Part shown: one piece after another, positions 1-9,994 of the stretch
Layout: each line of letters begins with the position of its first letter
Numbering within the stretch: position 1 is the stretch's first letter
Origin: Flavobacterium limnophilum
Lineage (GTDB): Bacteria; Bacteroidota; Bacteroidia; Flavobacteriales; Flavobacteriaceae
Assembly (NCBI RefSeq): GCF_027111315.2
Contig: NZ_CP114289.2
Coordinates: 868,001-932,000, forward strand
Reading direction: 5' to 3'
DNA length: 64,000 nucleotides
Translations under genes and position numbers: made by a program
Notes under the pieces: generated by a model
Told to the model about the DNA's origin: nothing
Seen by the model: the letters and a program-made list of their open reading frames with translations, nothing else
The model's database searches: none

Positions 1-1261
1 GTTGCGGACGTCTTGGGCCAAAGCTGTTATTCCCGCTTCTATTTGAATTGTCTGTATTGGGTTTCCTTGGAGTTGAGTTGCGTTGTTGTCTTCCTTGTCC
101 TTGTTTTATTGGTTCGGTTGAAGCGTTGGGATCTGGCTCAAAACCTTTGATGTTTTCTTTGGGCAATTTCAAGCCGACCAATTTTTCGATATCGCGTAAA
201 AAAACGGTTTCGTCTGGACTAAACAACGAAATGGCTTCTCCACTGGCACCGGCTCTTCCGGTTCTACCAATTCGGTGCACGTAATCTTCGGGAATATTGG
301 GCAATTCAAAGTTAATAACGTGCGGTAACAATGGAATATCCAAACCACGAGCGGCAATATCCGTGGCGACCAAAGCGGTTAGGCTTCCGTCTTTGAAACC
401 CGCCAAGGCTTTGGTTCTTGCGCCTTGCCCTTTGTTCCCGTGAATCGCAGCTGCTCTAATACCGGCACCAATCATGCTTTCGGTTAGCTTGTTGGCACCT
501 TGTTTGGTACGGGTAAAAACTAAAATCTGTTTCCAGTTGCCTTCCGTAATCAGTTTGATTATCAATGCTGTTTTTTTCTCTTTGGCACAAGGATATACTT
601 TTTGGATAATGGCATCAACAGTCGTGTTTTCTGGCGTGGCTTCCACTTGGACTGGATGGTGCAAAATACCCATTGCCAGTTTCTTGATGTCTTTGGAGAA
701 GGTTGCCGAAAACAACAAGTTTTGCCTTTTTGACGGCAATAGTTTGATAAGGCGTTCAATGTCACGCAAAAATCCCATATCGAGCATACGATCGGCTTCA
801 TCCAAAACCAAAATCTCTACTTTGGACAGCGATACCAAGCCTTGATTTTGCAAATCGATCAATCGACCGGGAGTTGCGACTAAAATATCAAGACCTTGAC
901 GTATTTGGGCGGCTTGTGGATTTTGGTTTACACCTCCAAAAATTACGGCAGAGCGCAAATCAACAAACTCACTGTATTCTTTTATATTGGCCAATATTTG
1001 GGCTGCCAATTCTCGTGTTGGAGTCAATATCAAGGCACGAATGGGTCTGTGACTTAGGTGTTTTCCTTGCGATAACAATTGCAATATGGGTAAGGTAAAA
1101 CCTGCTGTTTTTCCTGTTCCTGTTTGTGCGGATGCCAATACGTCTTTGCCTTCCAAGATGGGTGGAATTGCTTTTTGTTGTATTGGAGAAGGGGTTGTGT
1201 ATCCTTTTTTGCTGATGGCTTTTAATAAAGCATCAGATAAACCTAATGAGTTGAATGACAT
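1..1261 (-). CDS. DEAD/DEAH-box ATP-dependent RNA helicase (RhlE-like), C-terminus beyond window
   Basis: The gene reads leftward from an ATG at 1261 and runs off the window start, leaving about 420 codons. The translation begins [20 protein letters not shown]. It carries the Q-motif region, motif [22 protein letters not shown] followed by RMLDMGF, SAT, RGLDIP and HRIGRTGR, which is the full helicase core in order. The visible tail after the core is rich in Gln, Asn, Arg and Pro, as in RhlE-type helicases, which unwind structured RNA in ribosome assembly, RNA decay or cold adaptation. A 7-bp inverted repeat sits directly upstream in the leader. The family is certain; the exact subgroup (RhlE versus another cold-shock helicase) is inferred. 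Confidence 0.93.
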   Translation of the reverse strand, partial: MSFNSLGLSDALLKAISKKGYTTPSPIQQKAIPPILEGKDVLASAQTGTGKTAGFTLPILQLLSQGKHLSHRPIRALILTPTRELAAQILANIKEYSEFVDLRSAVIFGGVNQNPQAAQIRQGLDILVATPGRLIDLQNQGLVSLSKVEILVLDEADRMLDMGFLRDIERLIKLLPSKRQNLLFSATFSKDIKKLAMGILHHPVQVEATPENTTVDAIIQKVYPCAKEKKTALIIKLITEGNWKQILVFTRTKQGANKLTESMIGAGIRAAAIHGNKGQGARTKALAGFKDGSLTALVATDIAARGLDIPLLPHVINFELPNIPEDYVHRIGRTGRAGASGEAISLFSPDETVFLRDIEKLVGLKLPKENIKGFEPDPNASTEPIKQGQGRQQRNSTPRKPNTDNSNRSGNNSFGPRRPQ

Positions 1262-1266
1262 AAATG

Positions 1267-1285
1267 GTGTTTATGAAGTAAACAC
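1267..1285 (-). promoter_or_regulatory. inverted repeat in the helicase leader
   Basis: GTGTTTA and TAAACAC form 7-bp arms around the 5-nt spacer TGAAG, ending six bases before the helicase start codon. This could be an operator or an RNA hairpin near the start codon. Only the repeat is seen; its function is a guess. Confidence 0.35.
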
Positions 1286-1543
1286 TATTTATATGGAGTA
1301 CTTCTTTAATTTGGCGCGAAGGTACAGCAAATTTTATGGATGTACCTTTGATTGCTTGGTTTTGTTTGAATGAAATGGTTTTGAGCAAGCATTTCGAGAG
1401 CAATTTTTTATAACCTTATGATTTGGATAATTGATTTTAGATGTAAAAGCCATTGAAATAACCTTAAAAGATGATAAATATCATATTTATTATTTGTTTT
1501 CATTTTCTTTTTAACAAAGCTTTTATACTATAAAATAAGTATT

Positions 1544-1551
1544 TACATTTG
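1544..1551 (+). promoter_or_regulatory. probable -7 promoter box of the small transcription unit
   Basis: TACATTTG matches the Bacteroidota -7 consensus TAnnTTTG exactly. It lies 98 bases before the start codon of the 32-residue ORF and about 30 bases before a strong hairpin. No clear -33 TTG is present at the expected spacing, so confidence is moderate. Confidence 0.45.
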
Positions 1552-1580
1552 TTATAAGTACCAAGGGATTTAACCATAAA

Positions 1581-1608
1581 AAAAACCAAAACGGTAATTT
1601 TGGTTTTT
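1581..1608 (+). other. 11-bp perfect hairpin in the leader of the small ORF
   Basis: AAAAACCAAAA (1581-1591), the loop CGGTAA, and TTTTGGTTTTT (1598-1608) form a perfect 11-bp stem. It resembles a terminator, but no coding region ends in front of it on the + strand. It is more likely a 5' leader structure of the small unit, or an early terminator for the transcript starting at about 1558. Confidence 0.5.
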
Positions 1609-1648
1609 CTAAAGTTAGATTAATGTTTAATCTAAAAATATAAACGAG

Positions 1649-1747
1649 ATGAATATATTGTATTATTTACTGGTTCTATTGGGTGTACACCTTTTAACCA
1701 AATTTGTTTATTCTATTGCTTTTTTAGTTTTAAGTATAAAAAAGTAA
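1649..1747 (+). CDS. small hydrophobic 32-residue peptide
   Basis: The ORF runs from an ATG at 1649 to a TAA at 1745-1747. The peptide begins MNILYYLLVLLGVHLLTK, is almost entirely hydrophobic, and ends in a basic SIKK tail, so it would form one membrane-spanning helix. A consensus -7 box lies upstream (1544-1551) and a terminator-like hairpin follows six bases after the stop, giving a compact unit of about 240 nt. I do not recognise a family. Alternatives are a non-coding small RNA that happens to contain an ORF, or a toxin-like or regulatory membrane peptide. The coding claim rests only on the promoter-ORF-terminator layout. Confidence 0.45.
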   Translation: MNILYYLLVLLGVHLLTKFVYSIAFLVLSIKK

Positions 1748-1752
1748 ATTTA

Positions 1753-1797
1753 AAAACCCATTAGAATTATTTGCTGGTTCTGGTGGGTTTTCTTTTG
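1753..1797 (+). terminator. terminator-like hairpin after the small ORF
   Basis: AAAACCCATTAGAA (1753-1766) pairs with TTCTGGTGGGTTTT (1778-1791), with two G-U pairs, around the loop TTATTTGCTGG, and a T-rich run follows. The 3' half of the hairpin repeats sequence from inside the ORF (see findings). Confidence 0.55.
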
Positions 1798-1961
1798 CCA
1801 AATATAAGTATTTATTTTAATTGATTACAAATTCCTTAGTAAAAGAAAAAGATGTTTCTAGTTTTAAGTTTGTAGTAAAGAATCATATAGCATAACATAA
1901 TTAATTCATTTTGTTACTAGATTTCACCCGAATACTAAATACTGCTCACTGTACACTTTTC

Positions 1962-2819
1962 CTATTCCTCCTTCGCAAAAGTATCTCCCTTATTAAAATC
2001 CCCCGATTTAAAACCGCGATTGAACCAATACATTCTTTGCTCGGAAGTTCCGTGGGTAAAAGAATCGGGAACGACTTGTCCCTGCATTTTTTTCTGGATG
2101 GCATCGTCTCCCACGGCATTGGCGGCACTCAGGGCTTCTTCTATATCGCCGGGTTCCAGCATGGCGTTTTGTTTTTCGTTGTAATGTGTCCAAAGTCCGG
2201 CATAGAAATCGGCTTGCAATTCTAGGGCAACGGACAATTTATTGCCTTCGGTTTCGTTTCTGCTTTCTTGTAATTGTCGCACTTTGGCAGATGTTCCCAA
2301 CAAGGTTTGAATGTGATGACCGTATTCGTGTGCCAAAACATAAGCCACGGCAAAATCGCCTCCTTCGGCACCAAATCGTGTCCTTAATTCCTCGAAGAAA
2401 GCCATATCCATATAAATTTTCCTGTCGCCGGGACAATAAAAAGGACCTGAAGCGGAACTCGCACCACCGCAAGCGGTTTGTGTTTGTCCACTGAATAATT
2501 CTAATCGTGGCGCTTCGAAGGTCAGGTTATTTTCCTCGAATATTTTGGTCCAAATGTCTTCATTGTCTGCCAAGAGCGTTTTCACGAATTCACCTTCCTT
2601 GATTTCTTCCGGGGTCAAGGCTCTCGACTCGGTTTGGGGAGATTGCTGTTGGTTGAATTGTTCTAAAATTGGGGTGATTTGTTGGGCATTTTCGCCGCCA
2701 AAAATAGTCACGAGCAGAATAATGATTCCAATTATTCCACCGCCAACTACTGTTTTTCCGCCTGAAAGTCCTCTGCGGTCCTCCATATTGTCGCTTTGTC
2801 TTCTACCGATCCATTTCAT
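1962..2819 (-). CDS. neutral zinc metallopeptidase, YpfJ family
   Basis: The 285-residue protein starts MKWIGRRQSDNMEDRRG, the typical N-terminus of the YpfJ/KPN_02809 family. One membrane helix lies at about residues 24-42, followed by a Gln-rich linker. The zinc-peptidase signature HEYGH is at residues 164-168, and ELQADFYAG near residue 200 supplies the third ligand. Cysteines at about 117 and 129 could form a disulfide. The protein is anchored in the inner membrane with its catalytic domain probably outside. Substrates of this family are unknown. The length agrees with the family. Confidence 0.88.
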   Translation of the reverse strand: MKWIGRRQSDNMEDRRGLSGGKTVVGGGIIGIIILLVTIFGGENAQQITPILEQFNQQQSPQTESRALTPEEIKEGEFVKTLLADNEDIWTKIFEENNLTFEAPRLELFSGQTQTACGGASSASGPFYCPGDRKIYMDMAFFEELRTRFGAEGGDFAVAYVLAHEYGHHIQTLLGTSAKVRQLQESRNETEGNKLSVALELQADFYAGLWTHYNEKQNAMLEPGDIEEALSAANAVGDDAIQKKMQGQVVPDSFTHGTSEQRMYWFNRGFKSGDFNKGDTFAKEE

Positions 2820-2873
2820 GTTGTGAGTTTTAAGGTAAAAATAATGCTTTTATTGAATGCTTTTTATTCTTGG

Positions 2874-5800
2874 CTATTTCTTTTTAGGGTTCAATTTTGG
2901 CACATCCATCCATTTGATGATGGTTTCTTCAATAATGCCTTTCATGATGGGTTTCGATATATGATCATTCATCCCGGCTTCGATGCATTTTATTTTTTCT
3001 TCTTTTTCGACTCCTGCCGTAACGGCAATGATGGGAATGTTTTTCCCTGATTCAAGGTTTCTTATGGCTTTTGCTGCTTCATAACCATTCATCAACGGCA
3101 TTTGGATGTCCATAAAAATTAGGTCTGGATTGATGATTTCAAATTGTTCGACAGCATCTTTACCATTGAAAATCTCAAAAATAGTTGCCTCGGTGAATAT
3201 GTTTTTAATGATGGTTTTTAGCAACAACATATTGATTTTGTTGTCCTCGGCAATCATTATTTTTAATTTTTTTAGATCGTCTTTTCTTTTAATAACCAGG
3301 TCTATTCGGTTTTCATCGGGAATAATTATTTTGAATTCGTCGATATTGGTTAAATTGCTGGTTTTCAAATCCAGATCAAAATAAAAAGTGCTTCCAATAT
3401 CTATTTTGCTTTCCAATTGAAGGTTGCTGTTCATCAATGCCAACAATTGATTCGAAATGCTCAAGCCCAATCCTGTTCCACCAAATTTTCGGGTTGTCGA
3501 ATTGTCTTCTTGTGAAAAAGCCTCGAAAATTTTATTCTTGTTTTCTTCGAGTATTCCAATACCGGAATCTTTTACGGAAAAACGAATTTTGCTGTTGGAA
3601 TCATCTGTTTTTTCGAGAACGGAAACTACCAATTGGATGGAGCCTTTTTCGGTGAATTTTACGGCATTTGCCAAAAGATTAATCAAGATTTGCTTTAATC
3701 GAACGATGTCTACCCAAAAATATTTAGGAATATCGGAGGTTATGACCAGTTCAAGTTTTAGGTTTTTCTGGTTCGATTCATAAGATATCAAGTCGATTAT
3801 TTGATTCAATATTTCCTTGATTTCGCATTTTTCTATAAATAATTCCAGTTTGCCCGCTTCGATTTTTGAAAAATCAAGAATATTGTTGATGATGTCCAAC
3901 AAGGAATGTGCCGATTGATTGACGGTAATCATGTGTTTTTCCTGTGTTTTTTCAAGATTGGTTTTCATCAGCAAGTCCGTGAAACCGATTATTCCATTTA
4001 GCGGGGTCCTGATTTCATGGCTCATGTTGGCAATGAATTCTGATTTTGCCTTGTTGGCCGCTTCGGCAATTTCTTTGGCTATCAGGGCTTCCTCGGCTTC
4101 TTTTTTCATCGTGATGTCAAAAAATATTCCTCCCACATAACTGATTACGTTGTCTTTTTTTATGCTGTCGCCAAATTCTTCTACCCAAACAATATGCCCT
4201 TTTTTATGGATAATTCTGTAAACAATTTGCATTTTAACGTGTTCTTCAACCATTTTTTTTGCTGCAAATAACACATTTTCTTTGTCGTCGGGATGAACCA
4301 AATCCACATAGTAGATTTTGTTTTCGAGAAATTCTGTTTTAGTGTATCCTGTCAGGTTTTCAATTTCGTCGTTAATGTAAATCTTGCTCCATTTGTAGTC
4401 AATGTTAGATAAATAAACGGTACCCGGAATATTATTGGCCAATAGGCGAAACTTTTCTTGGCTTTCGTGCAGGATCGTTTCTTTTTTATTTCTTTCCAAT
4501 GCCGAAGAAATATTGTTGGCAAGAGTTTGGAGAATATTAATCTCGTCGTCTGTCCATTTTTTTTCACGGGAACAATCGTCAAAACCAATAAAACCGGTAA
4601 ACTCATTTTCAATATATATCGGTAAAACGAGTATCGATTTGATTTCATTGGCGATCAATAATTTTTTTAAAATAGGATCTTCGAGTTTGCGGGATATTGT
4701 TTTGAAATATTTTTTTTTATTGATTTGTGTAAATACTTCTTTCAGGTTTTCAGTGGTATATGTTTGTAATTCTGTTATTTGAGCAGGTATCCCTTTTCTT
4801 GTCCATTTGAATTTTTGGCTGATTAAATTAGTGTTGAAATCCTTTTCATAATAAGAAAGATGGTCTGCATTAGTGGCTTTTCCTATTATTTCATAGGTTT
4901 CTATGAACATTTCATCAATGCTCTTGCTCAACAGAAATTTTTCGGTACACAACGCCATGGCAGAAAGTAAATCGCTTTTGTATTGCAATTTTATTTCTGC
5001 CATATAGCGTTTTCTGGAAGCAATTTGCAATGATATGATATCAGATATTGTTCGGGCAAAATTAATATCGTCATTATCCCAATACTTTTTATCTGTTGTC
5101 GTTTCAAATGAAATGTAGCCAGTCAACTGGCCATTGTTGAAAAAGGGAATGGACAGTAACGATTTGATGTCATATTTTGAATGATAATCTTCAAAAAATT
5201 CCGAGGTCTTCAATTTATCGTGAACATCACTGGCGACTATTTGTGATTCACTCTTGGTAGATTCAAAATAGAGGGGATAATTTTCCCTTTTGAAAGTTGT
5301 TTTTTTTCCAAATGTGTCGAAATCCAAAAGATACAGCTTTTTGCAGACGATTTTATTATTGGAATATTTCCAAAAACTTAACCTGTTTGCATTGGAGACT
5401 TTCGCAGCGGTTTTTATGATTGTCCCGATGATGCTGTCTAAATTTTCATATTGATTGAAATTTTTTGTAGACAAAGTCTTGATTGCCAAATTGTATTGGT
5501 CAATTTTTTCCTGTCTTTTTTGGTTTTCAATTTCTATATTTTTTAAAGTGGTAATATCCCTGGCAAAACCGGAATACCCAATAATTTCATCATGATCATT
5601 CCTTCTAACGACAACTTTTTGGGAAATCCACATTTCTGCTCCGTTCTTTTTGATTAGTGGAATTTCAACTGTTGTAAAATCATTGTTCTTCTCGGGCAAT
5701 TCCTGATAGAAATCCTTCATGGTTTCGGCATAATCTTCCCGAATAAATTCGGCAAAATTTCTGGTCAGCGCTTCATCAGAACTATAGCCAAGAGTCTTGA

Positions 5801-6947
5801 TCGTAAAATCGTTTATGAAGGTAAAATTACCGAAAGCGTCAACTTCAAAAATAAGATCGGTAGCGTTCTGGATCAAATCACGATACTGGTTTTGAAGGTT
5901 TATTTCATTGGTAATGTCATTTCCAATTCCGATGGTTAGGTTGTTGTCGTGTTTTTTGTCTCTCCATTGAATGTATTTGTAAGTGCCGTTTTTACATTTT
6001 AATTTTCTGACATACAATCGCTCGTCAACATAGTTGTCATGGTATTTTTCTCCAATAAATTCGGGATCTTCGGTAAGTCTCCAAAATTCTAATCCCATAA
6101 CTTCCTCTGGAGTATATCCCAAGATGGAGGTAATTGTTTCGCTGCAAAAAGAAATTTCGCCTATATTATTTGTGGCAATTATCAGCGTATTACCTTTATT
6201 TACTATTTCGTTGTTAAACCTGAATTTATCTTTAAAATTGATTAAAGACTCGTGTCGTACATAGTTTACGATTTGAATTATTAAACAGTAATTAAACAAA
6301 AGGGAAATGGAATTCGTTGGGATTATTTCAAAAACAAAAAGAATGAAAATGAAAATAAAAACGAATGCAACTGAAAACCAATACAGTTTTAGGGGCTTGA
6401 GAATATCATAGGAAAAGAAAAACCATATTACGAAAGCAATAAGAGGTATTATGTCGGGAGAGGTATAAATTAAATTTCGGGATATAATGACAATAGTGAG
6501 TAAAAATAAAACCTTGAAAATTTGTTGTATCCTTTGGAATACCAAGGCCGATTTTTTGCTTGTAAAATAAACTGCCAATAAAATAGCGCCCACGCTACAG
6601 TTTTGAACCAATAGACTTTTTGACCTTACATCAAAAAAGGCGAAAATAATTTCGAGAAAAGGTACAAGGATTCCCAAAAATAACAAATAGTATTGGGTTT
6701 CTTTGTTCCTGGAATTTTCTTTGGAGTGGTTTTCTATATATTTATTGTTTAATGTCAATTTGATTTTTAAAAATTTATAAATCAACATAAATGACAGAAT
6801 GATTAAAAACGGGGACACAATTTCGAACAAATTATTTCTAGTAATAAATTTATGTATGTGGAAAACTTGATTTATAGGCAAACTCTCGTCAACAATAAAA
6901 TAATTGTTCAAGGCCGAAGTAATCGCTAATGGCAGACTGGATAACAT
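2874..6947 (-). CDS. membrane-bound hybrid sensor histidine kinase with PAS and GAF domains
   Basis: The 1357-residue protein opens with about seven hydrophobic helices (residues 1-240), then two PAS domains with PAC-like segments (about 245-480), two GAF domains (about 490-850) and a third PAS domain (about 860-960). A HisKA domain follows with the phosphoacceptor His near 977 (NMSHEIRTPLNGI). The ATPase boxes NLLANAV, DSGIGI and GGTGLGLSI come next, and the protein ends in a receiver domain (about 1226-1350) with the phosphorylatable Asp near 1280 (FMDIQMP). The receiver is fused and no separate response regulator is adjacent, so output probably passes to an HPt protein or regulator encoded elsewhere. 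The signal is not deducible. Confidence 0.92.
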   Translation of the reverse strand: MLSSLPLAITSALNNYFIVDESLPINQVFHIHKFITRNNLFEIVSPFLIILSFMLIYKFLKIKLTLNNKYIENHSKENSRNKETQYYLLFLGILVPFLEIIFAFFDVRSKSLLVQNCSVGAILLAVYFTSKKSALVFQRIQQIFKVLFLLTIVIISRNLIYTSPDIIPLIAFVIWFFFSYDILKPLKLYWFSVAFVFIFIFILFVFEIIPTNSISLLFNYCLIIQIVNYVRHESLINFKDKFRFNNEIVNKGNTLIIATNNIGEISFCSETITSILGYTPEEVMGLEFWRLTEDPEFIGEKYHDNYVDERLYVRKLKCKNGTYKYIQWRDKKHDNNLTIGIGNDITNEINLQNQYRDLIQNATDLIFEVDAFGNFTFINDFTIKTLGYSSDEALTRNFAEFIREDYAETMKDFYQELPEKNNDFTTVEIPLIKKNGAEMWISQKVVVRRNDHDEIIGYSGFARDITTLKNIEIENQKRQEKIDQYNLAIKTLSTKNFNQYENLDSIIGTIIKTAAKVSNANRLSFWKYSNNKIVCKKLYLLDFDTFGKKTTFKRENYPLYFESTKSESQIVASDVHDKLKTSEFFEDYHSKYDIKSLLSIPFFNNGQLTGYISFETTTDKKYWDNDDINFARTISDIISLQIASRKRYMAEIKLQYKSDLLSAMALCTEKFLLSKSIDEMFIETYEIIGKATNADHLSYYEKDFNTNLISQKFKWTRKGIPAQITELQTYTTENLKEVFTQINKKKYFKTISRKLEDPILKKLLIANEIKSILVLPIYIENEFTGFIGFDDCSREKKWTDDEINILQTLANNISSALERNKKETILHESQEKFRLLANNIPGTVYLSNIDYKWSKIYINDEIENLTGYTKTEFLENKIYYVDLVHPDDKENVLFAAKKMVEEHVKMQIVYRIIHKKGHIVWVEEFGDSIKKDNVISYVGGIFFDITMKKEAEEALIAKEIAEAANKAKSEFIANMSHEIRTPLNGIIGFTDLLMKTNLEKTQEKHMITVNQSAHSLLDIINNILDFSKIEAGKLELFIEKCEIKEILNQIIDLISYESNQKNLKLELVITSDIPKYFWVDIVRLKQILINLLANAVKFTEKGSIQLVVSVLEKTDDSNSKIRFSVKDSGIGILEENKNKIFEAFSQEDNSTTRKFGGTGLGLSISNQLLALMNSNLQLESKIDIGSTFYFDLDLKTSNLTNIDEFKIIIPDENRIDLVIKRKDDLKKLKIMIAEDNKINMLLLKTIIKNIFTEATIFEIFNGKDAVEQFEIINPDLIFMDIQMPLMNGYEAAKAIRNLESGKNIPIIAVTAGVEKEEKIKCIEAGMNDHISKPIMKGIIEETIIKWMDVPKLNPKKK

Positions 6948-7064
6948 TATGCCTAAGTATTATTGGTTAAGTTTAAGAAGTAGATTTGGGATCTTACTAT
7001 TGGGCATAAAAATAAGCCTTTTTGTCAAAGCATTAAAAAAAATAGAGTTAATGGTGCGAAATAA

Positions 7065-7853
7065 TTACACATTTGAGCCTAATTCATCTATTTCGCTAGC
7101 ATAATCAATTCCAATGATAGATTTGTATATGGAGTATTCCATCGAATACATGAATGGCATTGTAAAAAAGATCCCGATACAAAAACCCATTAAACCCACA
7201 AGCGAGGCAAGAAAGGCCACTATTATTAATGCCAAAATCAGCAAGGGTTGTTTCAAGACAAGCTGGACGCTTGATTTTATGGCGTCAATGGCGTTTAGAT
7301 TTCCAAAAACAATCAAAGGAATGGTCAAAAAGGTCAACAAGGTTATTGACAAAGAAGTCAATATCCCGATGGATTGTACTCCGGCAAGATCGACAAGCGT
7401 CGACAAACCCGAACTTATTAATGTAATCAGGAATGTTGAGACAACTATGTTTGCAAAATAAGGTGCTTTATAATAACCAAACATTGTTGCAACATGAAAT
7501 TCTTCACCCTTTTCGCCACAATCGGCCATTTTAAGAAATCCTGCTTGAAAAGGACTCAATATGCAGGTAATCAGTATAATGAATCCAGTGTAAATTAATA
7601 AAAAATTGCCCGTAAAGGTCTCTGGTTTTAAGTTTTCGGGTTTTAAATATTCGGTTATTACTCCAATTCCAAAGACAGCAACAGCAATTCCAAAAAGCAG
7701 AAATATAAATAGAAAGGTAAAAATCAAGAGCATCGAACCGGCATACAACGCTATTTTTTTATAATTTTCAAAGGCTTGTTCGAAAACAGTGCCAAAATCC
7801 AGTTGATATCCATTGATTGTCAATTTTTCTATTTTGTCTTTTACAGTATTCAT
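7065..7853 (-). CDS. polytopic membrane protein of unknown function
   Basis: This 262-residue protein has a short soluble N-terminus followed by about five or six membrane segments: about 35-65, 95-125, 140-165, 175-200 and 205-245. Similar flavobacterial proteins are often labelled beta-carotene 15,15'-monooxygenase, which the sequence does not support because no catalytic His pattern is visible. It lies 117 bp upstream of the hybrid kinase on the same strand. I assign no function. The ATG at 7853 agrees with the start of a hydrophilic N-terminus. Confidence 0.75.
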   Translation of the reverse strand: MNTVKDKIEKLTINGYQLDFGTVFEQAFENYKKIALYAGSMLLIFTFLFIFLLFGIAVAVFGIGVITEYLKPENLKPETFTGNFLLIYTGFIILITCILSPFQAGFLKMADCGEKGEEFHVATMFGYYKAPYFANIVVSTFLITLISSGLSTLVDLAGVQSIGILTSLSITLLTFLTIPLIVFGNLNAIDAIKSSVQLVLKQPLLILALIIVAFLASLVGLMGFCIGIFFTMPFMYSMEYSIYKSIIGIDYASEIDELGSNV

Positions 7854-7892
7854 GTTTTTGTTGTTTATTGTTTTAGTTAATTGGTTAAAATA

Positions 7893-8630
7893 TTATTTTT
7901 TGAAATACACTTCTTCAAATGGCACCCTGAAACGTTCACCATAAACACCGTTTTGCTCTCGAAGGCCGCAAGCAATAATCATGTTTATTTCGGAGGATGC
8001 CGGCAAATCTAATACTTTTTTTACCATTGACGAATCAAAACCTTCCATCGGACAAGTGTCATGGCTTATGGCAGCCATGCTGATCATAAAGTTTTGTGCG
8101 GCGAGTGCAGCACTTTTATGCGCCACAATCCGCATGTCGCTTTGTCTCGCTTCCCGATAAATGGGGCGGAACAATCCAATGATTTTGAAAGCCAGAAATT
8201 TTGCCATTCCCAAGATTCCCAATAAATCAGAATAAATCCCGGGAACGATTTTTTGATAATAATTCAAGGCAAATTTTTCTCTTTTGGAATATTCCGAAAC
8301 GGGTTTGTCGCCATACTGCACTTTTAAAAAAGCAATATTCGATTGGGCTCTTTTCTTCCACAAATCTTTTCTGGCCACGACCACCACCATTTGTTGGGCA
8401 GTTCTTGCGGCACCTTGATTAAAGCTGGCAACGGTGAGTTCTTGCAGGATTTCTGGCGAAACAACATGATAAAACTCCCAGAGTTGCATGTTGCTGCTTG
8501 TCGCTGCCAATGTGGCCAAATGGATGCATTCCCGCACTTTATTTTCGTCTATGGGTTCCTTCCTGAAAACCCGAACCGAACGTCGATAATTTATGGCTTC
8601 GCTTACCGTTTTTTCGTTGGTTACAACCAT
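7893..8630 (-). CDS. nitroreductase family protein
   Basis: The 245-residue protein contains the N-terminal FMN-binding pattern INYRRSVRVFRKEPID and the later AAQNFMISMAAISHDTCPMEG segment typical of nitroreductase-fold flavoproteins. These NAD(P)H-dependent enzymes reduce nitro compounds, quinones or enones in the cytoplasm. The 5' end overlaps the 3' end of the upstream aldehyde dehydrogenase by 10 bp, so the two are probably co-transcribed and may act together in detoxification of reactive aldehydes and electrophiles (inference). The physiological substrate is not predictable. Confidence 0.88.
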   Translation of the reverse strand: MVVTNEKTVSEAINYRRSVRVFRKEPIDENKVRECIHLATLAATSSNMQLWEFYHVVSPEILQELTVASFNQGAARTAQQMVVVVARKDLWKKRAQSNIAFLKVQYGDKPVSEYSKREKFALNYYQKIVPGIYSDLLGILGMAKFLAFKIIGLFRPIYREARQSDMRIVAHKSAALAAQNFMISMAAISHDTCPMEGFDSSMVKKVLDLPASSEINMIIACGLREQNGVYGERFRVPFEEVYFKK

Positions 8631-9949
8631 TTTAGTATTTTTTTAATTGTTGGCAATTTGTCTTTGTAAGGAGCATAGCGCATTGGTAAATCCAGCCAAT
8701 TTGCTTTTTTGACAATGCTTTTTTGGTGCGAAAAAGTGTCGAAACTCATTTTTCCGTGGTAGGCACCCATTCCGCTGTGGCCAACACCGCCAAAAGGCAG
8801 CCGTTTATTGGCAAAATGAATCATCGTATCGTTGACGCAACCACCGCCAAAGGAATGACTTTCGATGATTCGCCTATAAAAGCTTGGGTTTTCGGTAAAA
8901 ATATACAAAGCCAATGGTTTTTCATGTTTGGCAATTAGCACATCAATTTCGGTTTCCTTTTCGTAAACAAGAATAGGCAAAATTGGGCCAAATATTTCCT
9001 CCTGCATAATTGGACTATCAGCGGAAGTTTCTTCGACAAGAGTGGGAGCGATATAGCAATCTTTTGCATGGCTTTGTCCTCCAAAAATTACTTTGTTCGG
9101 TTCAATCATATTGACCAATCGTTGCCAGTTTTTGGCATTGATAATCCTTGCAAAATCGGGAGATTCGGCAGGATTTTCGCCATAGGCTTTCGTGATTTCT
9201 TCTTTCAAAAAATTCACGAAATGGGGTTTCATGTTCTTTTGGATCAAGATGTAATCGGGCGCAATGCAGGTTTGCCCCGCATTGACGAATTTTCCCCAAG
9301 CGATTCTTTTAGCTGCCAGTTTCAAATTGGCCGTTTCGTCAATAATGCAAGGATTTTTTCCGCCAAGTTCAAGCGTTATGGGCGTCAGGTTTTCGGCTGC
9401 GGCTTTTGCCACGATTTTGCCCACGGCAACACTTCCCGTAAAAAAGATGTAATCCCAACGTTCGGAAAGTAATTTTTGCGAAACTTCAACTCCGCCTTCA
9501 ATGACTTCGACATGGTTTTTATCGAAAACTTTAGTGATGATTTTAACAATGATTTCGGAGGTTTTTGGCGTAAGCTCCGATGGTTTCAACACCACCTGAT
9601 TTCCTGCCGCAACTGCCGAAATTAATGGGCAAAGTGCCAATTGAAAAGGATAATTCCAAGGCGCAAGTATCAAGACTTTGCCGTAAGGTTCCTTGTAAAT
9701 ATAATCTTTGGATGGAAAGTTGAGCAATGATGGAAAGACCTTTTTTGGTTTTGCCCAATTTTTCAAGTTTTTTATGGTGTCCTTTAACTCGACAATGACG
9801 TAACTGGTTTCGGTGAGTACAGCTTCAAAAGCAGGTTTTTTAAAATCGTCGTGTAAAGCCTGGATAATTTCGTTTTCATGAATAATAACGGCATTCAGCA
9901 ACTTGATCAGGGTTTCTTTCCTAAAGTTGATGTTGGTTTTATAGTCCAT
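8621..9949 (-). CDS. NAD(P)-dependent aldehyde dehydrogenase, class 3 type
   Basis: The 442-residue length matches the short class 3/fatty-aldehyde branch rather than the roughly 490-residue ALDH class. APWNYPFQL near residue 96, LKPSE near 121, and FTGS near 170 are cofactor-site motifs. The general base Glu is about 194 (LELGGKNP) and the catalytic Cys about 228 (GQTCIAPDY). It would oxidise aldehydes, probably aliphatic or lipid-derived, to acids in the cytoplasm. It overlaps the nitroreductase gene by 10 bp. Most of the C-terminal catalytic motifs are intact. Confidence 0.92.
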   Translation of the reverse strand: MDYKTNINFRKETLIKLLNAVIIHENEIIQALHDDFKKPAFEAVLTETSYVIVELKDTIKNLKNWAKPKKVFPSLLNFPSKDYIYKEPYGKVLILAPWNYPFQLALCPLISAVAAGNQVVLKPSELTPKTSEIIVKIITKVFDKNHVEVIEGGVEVSQKLLSERWDYIFFTGSVAVGKIVAKAAAENLTPITLELGGKNPCIIDETANLKLAAKRIAWGKFVNAGQTCIAPDYILIQKNMKPHFVNFLKEEITKAYGENPAESPDFARIINAKNWQRLVNMIEPNKVIFGGQSHAKDCYIAPTLVEETSADSPIMQEEIFGPILPILVYEKETEIDVLIAKHEKPLALYIFTENPSFYRRIIESHSFGGGCVNDTMIHFANKRLPFGGVGHSGMGAYHGKMSFDTFSHQKSIVKKANWLDLPMRYAPYKDKLPTIKKILKWL

Positions 9950-9994
9950 AAATTTAAAACTTGAATTAAGTTCTAAAGATACGTTTTTTTCGAA

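Noticed and set aside
7065..7853. beta-carotene 15,15'-monooxygenase
   Set aside because: This label is common on such proteins but no iron-binding His pattern or matching domain is visible.
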